Source: Dicaeum eximium (taxonomy: Eukaryota > Chordata > Aves > Passeriformes > Dicaeidae). Taken from it: a DNA stretch of 64,000 nucleotides. Position numbers and translations under genes: made by a program. The stretch is taken from positions 624,907-688,906 of the forward strand of contig VWZP01010430.1 of the NCBI GenBank assembly GCA_013396995.1. Reading direction: 5' to 3'. The stretch's first letter is position 1, and each line of letters opens with the position of its first letter. Under the pieces are notes generated by a model. It had not been told where the DNA came from. It worked only from the letters and a program-made list of their open reading frames with translations, and ran no database searches. Positions 24,878 through 37,300 of the stretch are shown here, one piece after another.

Positions 24878-25612
24878 TGCTTCCCAAACCAAACCAAACC
24901 CTGCTTCCCAAACCAAACCCTGCTTCCCAAACCAAACCAAACCCTGCTTCCCAAACCAAACCAAACCCTGCTTCCCAAACCAAACCCTGCTTCCCAAACC
25001 AAACCAAACCCTGCTTCCCAAACCAAACCAAACCCTGCTTCCCAAACCAAACCCTGCTTCCCAAACCAAACCAAACCCTGCTTCCCAAACCAAACCAAAC
25101 CCTGCTTCCCAAACCAAACCCTGCTTCCCAAACCAAACCAAACCCTGCTTCCCAAACCAAACCAAACCCTGCTTCCCAAACCAAACCCTGCTTCCCAAAC
25201 CAAACCAAACCCTGCTTCCCAAACCAAACCAAACCCTGCTTCCCAAACCAAACCCTGCTTCCCAAACCAAACCAAACCCTGCTTCCCAAACCAAACCAAA
25301 CCCTGCTTCCCAAACCAAACCCTGCTTCCCAAACCAAACCAAACCCTGCTTCCCAAACCAAACCAAACCCTGCTTCCCAAACCAAACCCTGCTTCCCAAA
25401 CCAAACCAAACCCTGCTTCCCAAACCAAACCAAACCCTGCTTCCCAAACCAAACCCTGCTTCCCAAACCAAACCCTGCTTCCCAAACCCAACCCTGCTTC
25501 CCAAACCCTGCTCTCCAAACCCTGCTCTCCAAACCCTGCTCTCCAAACCCTGCTTCCCAAACCAAACCCTGCTTCCCAAACCAAACCCTGCTCTCCAAGC
25601 CCTGCTTCCCCA
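24878..25612. repeat. Nested 19/24-bp higher-order minisatellite
   Basis: Built from a 19-bp unit AAACCAAACCCTGCTTCCC and a 24-bp version with one more AAACC. The order 24-24-19 repeats as a 67-bp higher-order unit about eight times before decaying into 14 to 19-bp CTCCAAACCCTG units at the right. No unit contains a stop in any forward frame or in the minus frames, so 270 to 440-residue ORFs appear on both strands; these are artefacts. Confidence 0.97.
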
Positions 25613-28335
25613 CCTCGTTATTTCAGGTACACTTGTCCCCCAGGCTGGGAGCACTCGGGGCAGGGGCTGTCACCTCCCCTGGTGGTTCCGTGGCATTTAC
25701 TCGCCGTCCCTCAGTGCCAGAACTGAGGAGCATCACTGAGGGTAGCAGAGGGAAGCTGAAAGCCAGGAAAGCCAGGAGTGCAGTCAGCCCTCCCAGAGCT
25801 GGTGGCACCAGCCCATTCCCCTGGGCTGTCTGCACTGGGTGAGCCTTTCCAAGAGCATCCACCTCCTCCTCCTCCTCACAAGTGCCTTACCCAGTGCACA
25901 TTTTCAGCTTACAGGAACCCAAAGCCACAGTAAATGCTGTACAATTTCCACGTTATTTTTCTCTCAATATGTTGCATCCCCGAGGCCATGACAAGAGGAG
26001 CTTCAAGAAGATTTAATAAGTGGCACAGAGAGGGTAGGAACAGAATGGACCGCATCCTTCTCTGGAGAAACTACGGGACAATTTCCCAGGTATGTCAGCT
26101 GCATGAAAATGTAATTTCTGTCACTCCTCAGAGCACCAAGCACCAGCCTGGGGCAGGGCTGTCTGCTGCAGCCACAGGAGCATCTGACAACTGCACTGAT
26201 GAGAGTTGGGGAGCCCCTACAGAGACACCACAACTGCCTGTATTCTCCCTTCCTTGGGAGCTTTTCCAACGAATTTGAATTAAAAACTTGCCTTGCTGAG
26301 TTTGAGTACACCTGGGACAGCCACTGCTGTGCACCCTAGGCAGCACCAACCTTCCCACCCCCTGCACCCAGCATTGAAATCAGACAAGTTGGAGCTTTCA
26401 AGGGCATTCTGGTGTAAAAATACACCTTAACAGGAAAACACAGCAGAAAAGGCAAACTATTGTACTAAAATATGGAGGCCAAGAATAGAAGAAATGCTGG
26501 CTAGAGTGCAGCCAGGAGAACATGGCTTCAGCAGCAGGAATAATACTCCAATGGCTGCTGTACCACTGATGTTAACCATTAATCCCTTTTTTCCATGCAA
26601 AAGGCTGAAGCAGAGTGCCTGAGTGTGTGCTGGCTCCACAATCACGGTGTCACCCCTCACTGCCTGGTGCCCTGGGGCGTTTCACACGTTCAGTCTCTCA
26701 CAGGGCAGAGGGGTGTGTGCAGGCACGAATAACCAGCCTCTGCATTGATGCAGTTGTCTAGGTAAGGGTTTTTCAGAAAGGTTTGTGCTGGGGCTGCGTG
26801 CCCAGCCACAGCAAATTTATAGTGACCACAGCGTGACAGAGCACTAAAATATTAAAGTCTTTGTGTTGTGATTGTACTTGGGGATTGCTCAGCTGGCTCT
26901 GAAAAGTAGCTGAGGCTCTATAAATAGCAAGCACTTTATCATTTCTTGCCTACTTTAAACACGCTGCTGTATTTCAGTCCTGATTCAGAGTAAATCAAAT
27001 TCCGTGTGAGGTACGGTAGAAATGTTGTGTGGGCCAGAGCTGCACCCTGAGCCTGCATAAATCAGCACAGCTCACTGATGGCTGAGGAAAGGATCCAGTT
27101 TTGCCAGCTGCAGGTCTGCAGGGCAGTGTTGGCATCACTCGTGCGAGACTGAGATACAAACAAGTCAACATCAAACACCAAAATATTCACCATGGCCCTG
27201 CTGTCCTCCTGAGAGCCACCCAAAGCAGCTCTGTAAAAGTGCTTATCCCCTGGGATGTCATTCACTCCTGTAAAAAGATTTAAAACTATTTAATATTTGC
27301 CATAAATCTCCATGCTATGTAACAGTTCATTTTGTTTAGGAATATTACCTGGAAATTAGAAACCCAGTGAGCCATTGATTTTTAAAATGCCATGGGTCCA
27401 GAATTTCTTCACAACAGGATGCATATAAACTCAAAGTAAATTAGTGCTTACCAGAGGGGAAAGGAGAACAGGATCTATATCCTAGGTAACATTAGAAAAC
27501 AGAAGATTAATGAAACCCTCACTTGAAAACTCGAATGGCCAAGGAACTAAAAAATGTACCCACAGAAGGCAATATTAATTGAGGAGCTACAGGAAATACA
27601 CAGCTGGGACAGCACAAATAGATTCCCTGCTCCCTGCAGCACGAGAGCTTGCAGTGCACAGTGTCCTCCTTAGAGCTGTCTTTGTAAGGCACAGCTCACA
27701 GAGCCAGACTAACTCCTGAGCCTGGCCTGCCACAGCAGGCTCTGCCTCCCACACCTCACCTGGCCACCTCACCTGGCCACCTCAGTTTGTCAGGGCCTCA
27801 GACAGAGTCCTGGGGCTGGGGCAGGGCTGCTGCCTTCCCCGAGGATGGCTCTGCTCAGAACCAGAGCAAACCCTCCCCTGTGCCTGCCTGCAAAGGGCTC
27901 CGAGCTACCACAGAGGCACAAGCAAACATTGATGTTATCCCATATTCCTGAGGCCTGGTTTCAGTGCTCTGCTGGTGGCACCAGAGCATTTCTGCTCTCA
28001 CAGGAGAGTGCAACAGGCACAGACAGCACAGGGGCTCCCCAGCCAGCACACTGACACGTCCTGAAAGGGTTAAACCACCACCACCACGGGAAAGCAGGCT
28101 GCAGTGCTAAAAATAGAAAAGAGTCAAAAAAAAAACCCCAAAAAACAACCCCTTCAACTCATCTTAAATAAATCCATTTATTCCAGGGTTTCATAGAAGC
28201 CATATAGCTGAAATTGCTACAGGATAATTCCTTATAAGCCTTATAAGAAACGTTGCTGTCCCAGAGTCCCACTACAAATCCTGGCAAGAGTATTGGAGAT
28301 AACAGATTGGATGCCATGGAAACCGAGACAGACCT
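25613..28335. other. Unique intergenic sequence
   Basis: No gene recognised. A three-copy 14-bp CACCTCACCTGGCC repeat lies at 27748-27782. Confidence 0.5.
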
Positions 28336-28535
28336 AATTTGAGCAGAAACCATTGCTGTTATTTATTTAATTCCGATAAGCCATCTAAATGTGGAATGAC
28401 TAAAGGTTCCACTGTGCTAAAAATAGCAGCCCTGTAATATTTTAATTCGCAGATCGCTCGTGTTTAACAATATTTTGGGCGCCTGACATTAACATTTCCC
28501 GTGCACTTCTGAAAGCTCATCATTAACCCCGTTCT
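28336..28535. promoter_or_regulatory. Candidate conserved non-coding element
   Basis: Repeat-free AT-rich island with TTATTTATTTAATTCCGATA, GCTAAAAATAGCAGCC (MEF2-like CTAAAAATAG), TTTTAATTCGCAGATCGC and GTTTAACAATATTTTGGGCG. It carries CpGs inside AT-rich DNA, which is unusual for neutral sequence here. Confidence 0.33.
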
Positions 28536-29420
28536 GTTTCACTCTGTGAGGAGGAGAAGGGTGCCTTGTCCCTTCCTTCTAATACAATTTTATACATGCA
28601 GGATGCCTTCCACCAGCCCAGGCTTCTCATGGGAGAGGGGGAGCCTGGAGGTCTCTGCTGCCCTCTTGTCCTCCCCCAAGCTTAAATGTCTGAAAGAAGG
28701 CAGACCTGGGCCACAGGAACCAAATTCCCCTTCTCTAGATGGTACCAAGGATCTCTGTGATGGCTTGATCTCAACAGCTCCACAAATAAAGCACCTCCTG
28801 AGGCGCATCCCTCTGAGCTGGCTGATAGCTTCCATCTGTTCCTGCAACCCTGCCTCCATTTCCTGAGCTGGAGATGCAAAAACCTTCAGGTGTAAATTTG
28901 CAATTTCCGGGGCTTTGGGATTTTACAGTGCTTCCAAAACGCCTGCAAACAGAGGAGAAACTGCCTTTGGGATGTCAGTACCACAGATGGACCAAACTGC
29001 ATTTCCTCCTGTCTCTGGCTCTGTTTTTCTCCTTGTAATCTTCACTGTTTCCTCAGCAGGAATGACACCTCCATTTCTCCACTGGTCTGGATTTTAACCT
29101 TAAAGTGTGAAGGCAGCTGTATTCCCTGGGAGGCTGTACACAGCATGTACAACAAACAAAATCCTAGATGTGTTTTTGTTCTCAGGAACCCTCTGCTTCT
29201 CGCTCTCCTGCCTCCAGAGGGACTGTGGAGAGCCCTGCTCCTGGCTCCTCTTGTCAGGAAGGTCCAGCTGCCCCAGCATCAGGCACTCTCCACACCCCAC
29301 CTTCCTCAGAAACTTCCCTGTTCTCCCACACCTGCCTCAGGTTTTGTTTTCCCACCTTTGGAGCTGGGAGTTGGTGCTGTGGGAGGCGTGGATGGAGCAG
29401 TCCTGGCAGCACTGGGGTGT

Positions 29421-29504
29421 CCAGAGCAGCCCAGAGCATCCCCTGGGCTAATGAGCCTGGATCCAGAGCAGCCCAAAGCATCCCCTGGGCTAATGAGCTG
29501 GATC
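29421..29504. repeat. 42-bp tandem duplication
   Basis: Two adjacent copies of a 42-bp unit starting CCAGAGCAGCCCARAGCATC, differing at few positions. Confidence 0.85.
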
Positions 29505-31501
29505 CTCTTGCCAATGAAACCAAGGAGTGCTGGTGGCATCAGTGCAGCAGTGCCAGGGGAAAGCAGATGGAGATCCTGGCCCCAACACCTAATGGGAGTC
29601 TGGATTTGGTACAGGAAGGAGGGAAATGACCAATGTTGTGTTTCACTCTGCAATCAGCTGTGCAGAGCCTGGCCTCTCTGCAGCACAGGGCTGAGGGGTG
29701 AGCTGTCAGTGTTGTTTTCCTCAACGGTTCAGAAGTAGGACTGCAAGAAAGATATTCTGGGCAAGAATCAAAATGAATAAGAATCGCTTTCAGGATCTGT
29801 CACAACTACAGTCAGCATATATTTAGCTTCCATTGCTCTGATTTAGAAACAGGGAGCAATGCTGGGATATTTAGAGCCTTCAAAGACCCTTTTCAATGGA
29901 TTGCAGCTCCAGAGGTTCCTGCTGGGGTGGACAGGCACTGATACTCTGGATTGGTATACAGTGGTACACCAGTCAATCTATATGTGGCACAATGAGACTG
30001 GAATTATTCTGAACGAGCACAGGTTGCAATTACAGCTTTTTACCATGTCCCTGGCTGTGCTACAGGACTGTTGCCAGTTTAAGGCTTTAATGGTTAGCAA
30101 TTACTCACAGGAGTGAAGGGTTCATTCATCAGCCAGGGTTTAATCTCCAGCATGATATGACTGCACCGTGAATGCTGCACAACAAGCTGCTTCTGTTATC
30201 TGGGTAAATGAGATCTTGATGGGCAGGCTCAGGATGAAGGATCTGATATGGTACTTCCCTCCAAAAACCTGCACAAGGCTTCTAACAACCAGGCTGTAGC
30301 TGGTACAGAAACAGTTTCCACTCCAACTTTTCCAAAAGCAAAAGTTGTGGGGGCACATGTGATCTCACATCCTGGTCACCTCTCTTTTCTGATTAGAGTC
30401 TGCAGAGAGGTTCATCTTCTGAAGAGTATCCAAAGGCTGCTTTTCACAAAGGAAATCTCTCCTGAGTTATCCAGCTAACAGCAAGAAGTAGCTGCTGAAA
30501 GGATTTTTGTTCAGACAGTCTCACAGCGCGATAAAACACTGATTATTCATAGATAATAGGAAGATGTTGAATAATTTCAAACAGAGATTTCACATAATAG
30601 GTATCTCAGACTGTCTATATTTAGCCTCCCAAATCCATACTTAAACTCCCACGTAAAAATGGCCAAAAGGAAATCAGCCATTTGGAGCTGGTTGTTACAG
30701 CTCATGTTATTATCAGTATGAATTTGTTGGTACCATTTAATTTGTCCTTTCTCTTTCTAATCCTCCTCCTCTCTGATCCTCAGGTTCTTCCCCGCTGTCT
30801 TCTCTGCCTTTTAATGAGGACACGTGGCAGCCACGTTTGGCTTGGGGGCACTTGGACAGCAGCACCTCTGAAAGACTTGGAGCAACACTCAGAAACTTCA
30901 GGGACCCTAAAAAGCTGGTGTGGTCCCACTGCTGCTTCCAGCTCCTTCCTTCTCTGGAGAGCCCACCCAGCACCCACCCATCTGTGCTGACACCCAGAGA
31001 GCAGCAGACAGCACGGGGGGCTACTCACCAGCTCATTGAACTAAACATAATGTTGTGTCCTAAGCTTAAACAGACAGATCTGTGCCTCTGCAGACTTCGA
31101 GGGACTTGTGAGCACACCAGATGAGAACACTGTCACCAACAGTCTCTGTTCAGCACCAAAAAGCTTTGGCCACCCATTCCCTGCTTCAAAGCTGAAGCAA
31201 TTCCAACAATCAGAGGACGTGGGAAGAAATTGCTAATTCCCTTTAATTCCTGAGCTGCCCTTGACATTCAGCAGAAAGACATGAGTGTACTGAAATAAGT
31301 GTAAATAAGGTTAACACATCAAGAGAATTGCTCCTAAAACTGAAAAATGCTTTCATCTGCTGACAGCTCTCTGTTCTCTCCACACAGAGTCATAGCAGGG
31401 CCACTGTGACTGCAGCCACAGCTGAGTCAGCATTTTCGTTATCACCTGCCATTTCCTAGGATTTATATCTTGGCCAAAAGAAAACAAAATAATATATCTT
31501 A

Positions 31502-31533
<32 letters not shown>

Positions 31534-33320
31534 GAGTTCTTGGCTGAAATTTCCACAGAAGCTCCCTGGGCCTGATCACACCTCTGGACTCCACCTGGTG
31601 CTGTGAGGTTTCACGAGGGTGCAACGCTGCAGCATGGAACCACTGCCTGTCAAACCCCTCTGCACAAGCAGGGCTGACAACTGAAGGGACAGGAGAGCAG
31701 AGAATCCATTCCTGCAGAGCTGCTGCTGGGGCTGAATCTGAATTTCAGCCGCCTGCCAGAGCTGGAGATACTCCAGTTAGCTTCCAGTAATGGGGCTGGG
31801 TACCTGTGTCACAGAACTGGGCATTTATAACCCAAAATCACAGCTGGCAGTGGAAGTTTTGCCCTCCAGGTTAGCTCTGAGGGGCTCCCTGGGTGTTTGC
31901 CCTGCTTGGAGCACACAGGCAGGCTGGCAGCTCCTTGGCCATATTCCCAAAGTGCCACCAGCTTTCAGAAACTGTTTGTAACCAATCCTTCAGCTGCACA
32001 GGACGGATCTGCTGAAGAGATGACTCAGTGCCCATCAGCTGAGCCACAGAAATGCCCTTTTATCAAAAGAGGGAGCAGAAGAGCAGCAGGGTGCACTCAG
32101 CTGCCTCCCACCCTCAGGAGCACAGGGAGGTTGAGCCCAGGATTTGTGTTGAGGTTCTGAGCTGGCTCCAAGCCAGAGCCCAGACTCCTGCCCTCCGTCA
32201 GTGTGAACGTGAGAGCCACCAAACATCCCATGAAGGGACACCAAGGCTTGCCATTATCACAGCTCTGCTCTGCCAGGCTGCTGCTGAGCACCTGCTCACA
32301 GAGATGCTCCTGGGCACCACGAGCTCATTGAGTTCATTTTACACTCCTAATTCAGCAGGCTGTGCCTACCATGTAATAAACACAACTCAGAGTGGCATGG
32401 ATGAAAGTGCCAGCAGCAGCGCAGCTCCCTGAGAGGCCAGTGTGGCCCTCCCTGGTGTCACAGCAGCATTTCATCCCCTGCCTGTGACCAAGCCCCCCAG
32501 AGCTGCCCTGGGCTGCAGGCAGCATTTCCCACACGTTTCTGCATGCCCTGCACACACCCACTCACCTGTGGGGCTGCAGGAGCCTGGGGAAGCAGCCCAG
32601 CACCTGCCCTCCTGCTCTCCTGAGCATCCCTGGGCTGGGGATTTCAGCTCCTCCTGCCTCTGGCACAGCTGGGGTCTGTAAGAACAACCTTTGGCGCTGT
32701 TTACACACAGCCTTAATCAGCTTTGTGTTTTCACTGCTTTCTTTGTGCCGTTTCCCCGAAGGAGAAGGGTTCATCCTGTTGTTCTGACACAGTAGCCCTG
32801 AGTTTCTACATCCTGCTCACTTCTTTCTCATGTGCTCTCCTGCCTCATGGGTCCTTCAGAAGCACATCCCTTCCCCATGGCTGCTGCTTCTCCTCCCGTG
32901 CTCTGTCGTGGCTCTCACCTCCCAGTGGCGTTCAAGTGGAAGTGCCCTGCTGGCAGGCTCATCAACACTCACAACGCACCTTAAATGATTGACCAGTCTG
33001 CAGAGACTGGATTTAGTTGTTTTTTATGATAAAGAAATTGAAGAGAAACAAAGATAAAATTTTAGACCTCAGAATATGTGTTCAGGTAAATGGTGCTCAT
33101 GGAATTTTGATGAGAAAACACCTCATGGAAACTATTTATGTGAATGCTGAGTGTGCCTCAATGAGAAATGTAATCCATCTTTTCTCTGTTTTTTTCTAGC
33201 TAGAACTAAATATTGCCATTGGGATATTTTATGTTACATGGAAAAATGAATTTAAGTCTCAATGGGAGGCTTCAGCATAGCAAAATACTTAAGCCCTTGT
33301 GTAACTTTAAAAGGACAAGA
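29505..33320. other. Unique intergenic sequence with a poly(A) run
   Basis: No gene recognised. A run of about 24 A (31510-31533) follows an AT-rich stretch with no target-site duplication evident, so it is treated as a simple repeat rather than a retrocopy. Confidence 0.5.
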
Positions 33321-33324
33321 ATAG

Positions 33325-33390
33325 TCCCACTGAAGTCAATGGGATTTAATGCACATACTTCAGAGCCAGGCTGAATCCCAGCCTGAACAA
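33325..33390. repeat. Old amniote interspersed repeat fragment
   Basis: AGTCCCACTGAAGTCAATGG then GATTTAATGCACATACTTCA and CTGAATCCC resembles the ancient repeat with a CCACTGAAGTCAATGGGA core and a GCACATGCTTAA follow-on. Confidence 0.5.
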
Positions 33391-33939
33391 ATGTTGGTTT
33401 CATCTTACAGAATTGTGTGACCTGATACCCCACTTCAGCCCAGCCCAGCTCTGCTGACTGCTCTCCATCCTGCCCAGCCCAAACACTAAACCCAAATCCT
33501 GTCTCACACGCAGCTTAACAGCACTCACTTTTCAAAAATCACATTCCCCAGGCATCTTATCTTCTCACCTCCTCTATTAGAAGTAGAGCTTGATATGGCT
33601 ATTATAAAATGAGATTCCAGGAAAAACTCTTTGCCAGCCCATTTAGTTTATGCCTTTGTTACCCATTACTGTGTCACCACACAGATACTCCCCCCTGTAC
33701 CTGAGCTCTCCCTCTCCCCAGGCTGCTCTGTCACCCCCAGGCCTGGCAGCAGCCAGGGGTGGCAGCACAGGCAGGGCACTGTGGGGACAGGAGCTCTGGG
33801 AGCTGCCTCTGCAGGGGCAGGCTGGCTCCCACCTCGTCTGGGGGCTGGCACTGGTCATACTGGGAGCCTGCACAGCGACCTGGGGGTGCTGAGGAGAGGG
33901 GGCAAGGACAGGACACCAGGCAGGCTCCTGGCACTGCCA

Positions 33940-34345
33940 TCCCTGTGCCCCAGTGTCCCTCCCTGTGTCCCTCCCTGTGTCCCAATGTCCTTCCCTGTAC
34001 TCCACTGTCATCCCTGTGTCCTTCCCTGTGCCCCTGTGTCCCTCCCTGTGCCCCAGTCCTTCCCTGTGTCCTTCCCCGTGTCCCAATGTCCCTCCCTGTG
34101 TCCCTCCCTGTGCCCCAGTCCTTCCCTGTGTCCTTCCCTGTGCCCCAGTCCTTCCCTGTGTCCTTCCCCGTGTCCCAATGTCCCTCCCTGTGCCTCAGTC
34201 CTTCCCTGTGTCCTTCCCTGTGTCCCGGTGCCCTTCCCTGTACTCCAGTGTCCTTCTCTGTGTCCCTCCCTGAGCCCTGGTGTCCTTCCCTGTGCTCCAT
34301 TGTCATCCCTGTGTCCTCCCCTGTGCCCCTTGTCCCCCCCTGTCT
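33940..34345. repeat. Imperfect CCCTGTGTCCTT minisatellite
   Basis: About 17 to 18 imperfect units of roughly 20 to 24 bp (TCCCTGTGTCCTTCCCTGTG and CCCCAGTCC variants). ORFs rich in Pro, Cys and Ser on + and Gly, His, Arg on - are artefacts. Confidence 0.9.
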
Positions 34346-37300
34346 CTCAGCCCAGGGGACAGGGCAGTGCCAGGTGCTGGGTCAGGAGGGGCTGCAGCAC
34401 CCCCACACCCCTCAGGGGCACCCCCTGGGTGACCATGGGGACAGGGAGGAGGGGTGTGGGACACCACACCTGCTCCATACAGTGGGGCCAAACTGAGTCC
34501 CAGTTTTTGTCATCCAGGTCACAACTGAGCCCTACATTTTAGCAGGTTCAGCTCCAAGGGCTATAAATACCTTTAAAATTAGGGAGGAGGAGATGAACTC
34601 TCTCCCAGGGAGAGCAGAGAAATATGATTTAAATCCTTAACTCTCCTTGTCTTTGAAAGGGTTAGATCAAGCTGGGATAGGATTCTTTCTATTGGTGAAG
34701 TGTCCCTGTACCCTTCAAATCCCAGCATCAGAGAGAGGTTTAACCATGGACAGCAGAATCCCACAGCTGTGTCACACAGGAGGCTTCATCCTCACCCTGT
34801 ACAGGAGGATTTCCAAGTTTCTGTTACCAAAAAGGGAACAGGCAAGCTGAGCAAACCTGTTTGCTTGCCAATCTGAGGATTACAATTCAACTGAATGCTA
34901 TGGCTCTGTGCACCAAAGCAACTAAAATATTGACAAGGCTACTTCCAGGACTGATAGTGCTGCTAAAAAAACCCTGCAGTAAATAGGGCAATTGACTGGA
35001 AGCTAAAATGGGGAATGCTTTCTGGGCTAAAAATTCCTTCAGATATATTTATTAATTCATTATTCAATGATGACGTGCATCGTGCTGCTTACATTTAAAC
35101 ATGAGACACTGCTCTAACTGCTTCTTGAAATTCTGATTTGCTTAAAATATTTAGTCCATTTTCATGTTAATTAAGGAGCAGTCAAGAAGGGAAGCCATAT
35201 ACCTGTGAGAGGAAAAACAGGATTTTCTCATTGGAAGAAACAGGATTTCTCATTGAAAGGAGACTTGCCCCTTTCACCTTTCTCCTTAGCCAAAATCTTA
35301 CATGACCTTTTAGCTATTCTCGTCTATTTTAGCCATTTGAAGTAACCACAGCTACAGGACAGCACAGCCAGCAAAGGTCAGGGGTGAGGGATGCCAGCCA
35401 TGCTCAAGAATTAGAGTAAGGTACAAAATGGAGTGCTACAGCTGTCCAAAGGAAATCAAACTGCGTGGAGCCTGCTGTGTTCCAAGCCAGAGTCTTTTGC
35501 TACTTTAGTAGCGATAATTGTACATCTGGCAGTGGGGATTTGAGCACAGAAGCAGCTCTCAGCCGTTTCTCGGATGCAATTGTGACTGGAGGATGCCAGG
35601 GCTGGCTGACCAGCCGGGAAACAGCAGGTTTTGCCAACAGGATCAAAACCCTGATCTTTCTGAACGCTGTGATATTATTAGTTTTGAGTCCCAGGTTTTA
35701 GGGGCTCAGGATTTTCATCTCTGTGTTTCAGTTCTCCATCTGTTTGCCACCCCACCCACCCTCTTCCTCAGGCAACAAATAAACTCATCCACAAAAAACC
35801 ACTCAGGGCAGAACGAGGGGCTGGCAGCTGCAGCCCAAATCCCAGATTTTGTTATGACAATTGGTTTTGGGCGTGCTCCAGTAATTAAAGTGGGGTTTGT
35901 TTGGGCAGTGCCATGGTGTGGTTTGCAGGCTGCTGCAGACAATGCCCCTCCCTGAGCACAGCAGATCTGCCTGCAGCCTGCACAACGGGGACCTGCCACC
36001 CAAAGCACCTCAGCACGGACGAGGCACAGATCCCATCTCATTCCACCCATCAGGCTGAAAGCAATTTTCAAAATGCTGCCCAGAAAACGTTGCTGAGAGA
36101 AATAAGTGAAGCAGGTAAAGCAGAGGAGAATGCTGACTGGGAAAGCAGCTGCTGCTGTGGGGAGAACATTGCCCTGAGAAAATCTCCTTTGCAAATACAT
36201 CTTCCAGCATTTCACAGTTCAACAGAAAGTACAAGCAGAGCTCCCTCAAGAGATTTTGCTGCAGTGAACAAGTACAAAGAGACTCCAGAGAATAGACAGG
36301 CACTTGCATCTTCCTAGATTACTGCATTTCTAGAGCGGTTTGCAAGGGATGTGAAACGGATCTGGGTGACTTTTCCCACCTGCGCAAGTTTCACGAGCAA
36401 TTTCATTGCTTTGTCCTGCTTTGCCATTCTGCTTTCAGTGACAACACCAGCAACACTTTACTGATACCCAGTCAAACACAAAAAACACGGGCAGAAAGGA
36501 GTTCTCCTTCCAAACACGCCTGACTCATCCTGGTGAGTCAGGCTATCATTCACTGAAGTTTGGCTGATAGCTTTGAATCTCAGCTTTGGATGGGTGCACA
36601 GATCTTTTCACTGCCCAGTGCCAGGAGTTAACCCCCTCCCCACTCATTAAAAGCTGTCATGACCTCCTGAAGGCTCTGTGAACCAGGAGTGCCTGCCTTT
36701 GGGAGCTCTGACTGGTTCTTGTCTCTCCTGTGAGAGAGTGGTCTCTCTGCAGACCGCTGTGAGCTCTGAAGTGCATCTGTCTGTGTAGGAACTCCAGAAG
36801 TATTTAACACCCAAACTCATCATTTCAGCTCTGATTCTGCTCTCCAGTCCCCAAATAACCATCATATGATCCAGCAGAAGCTGCCTGACTGCCACCCACC
36901 AACGCTGACCCCACTCTGAACCTGAGGGATTTCACTGCACTTCCAGTTTGCTGCTCTGCCAGCTGAAATTCCTCACTGCAAATTGCATTTGAGAAGATGT
37001 GCAAATATTTTAGGTGCGCAGTGAACACGCTGTAGATGAAAAATTACAAAGGAGAAAAGGAATAGCTGGCTATAAAATATGGATTCAATGCTGAATTAAA
37101 AAGTCTAATAAAGTGGCAGCTACCATCATGAGACACAGACATCTGATTCACTCTGCCAGCAACTGCATTATATCAAAGAAATATTTATATGGTATTTATC
37201 TTACCCTATTCATCAGTTCCCATCAAATCAAGTGTCCCTGCACTACAGATTCTCTATCCTTAAAATAAAGCTGTGAAAATGGAAAGGCTGAAGAGATGAA

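Noticed and set aside
24517..25842. ORF of 441 residues on + and three ORFs of 274-297 residues on -
   Set aside because: They come from stop-free 19/24-bp tandem units; the protein is a repeat of the same few residues in every frame and shows no domain.
31510..31533. Poly(A) tail of a processed retrocopy
   Set aside because: No upstream coding similarity and no target-site duplication seen.
33631..34542. 303-residue ORF
   Set aside because: Low-complexity Pro/Cys/Ser translation of the CCCTGTGTCCTT array; no domain.
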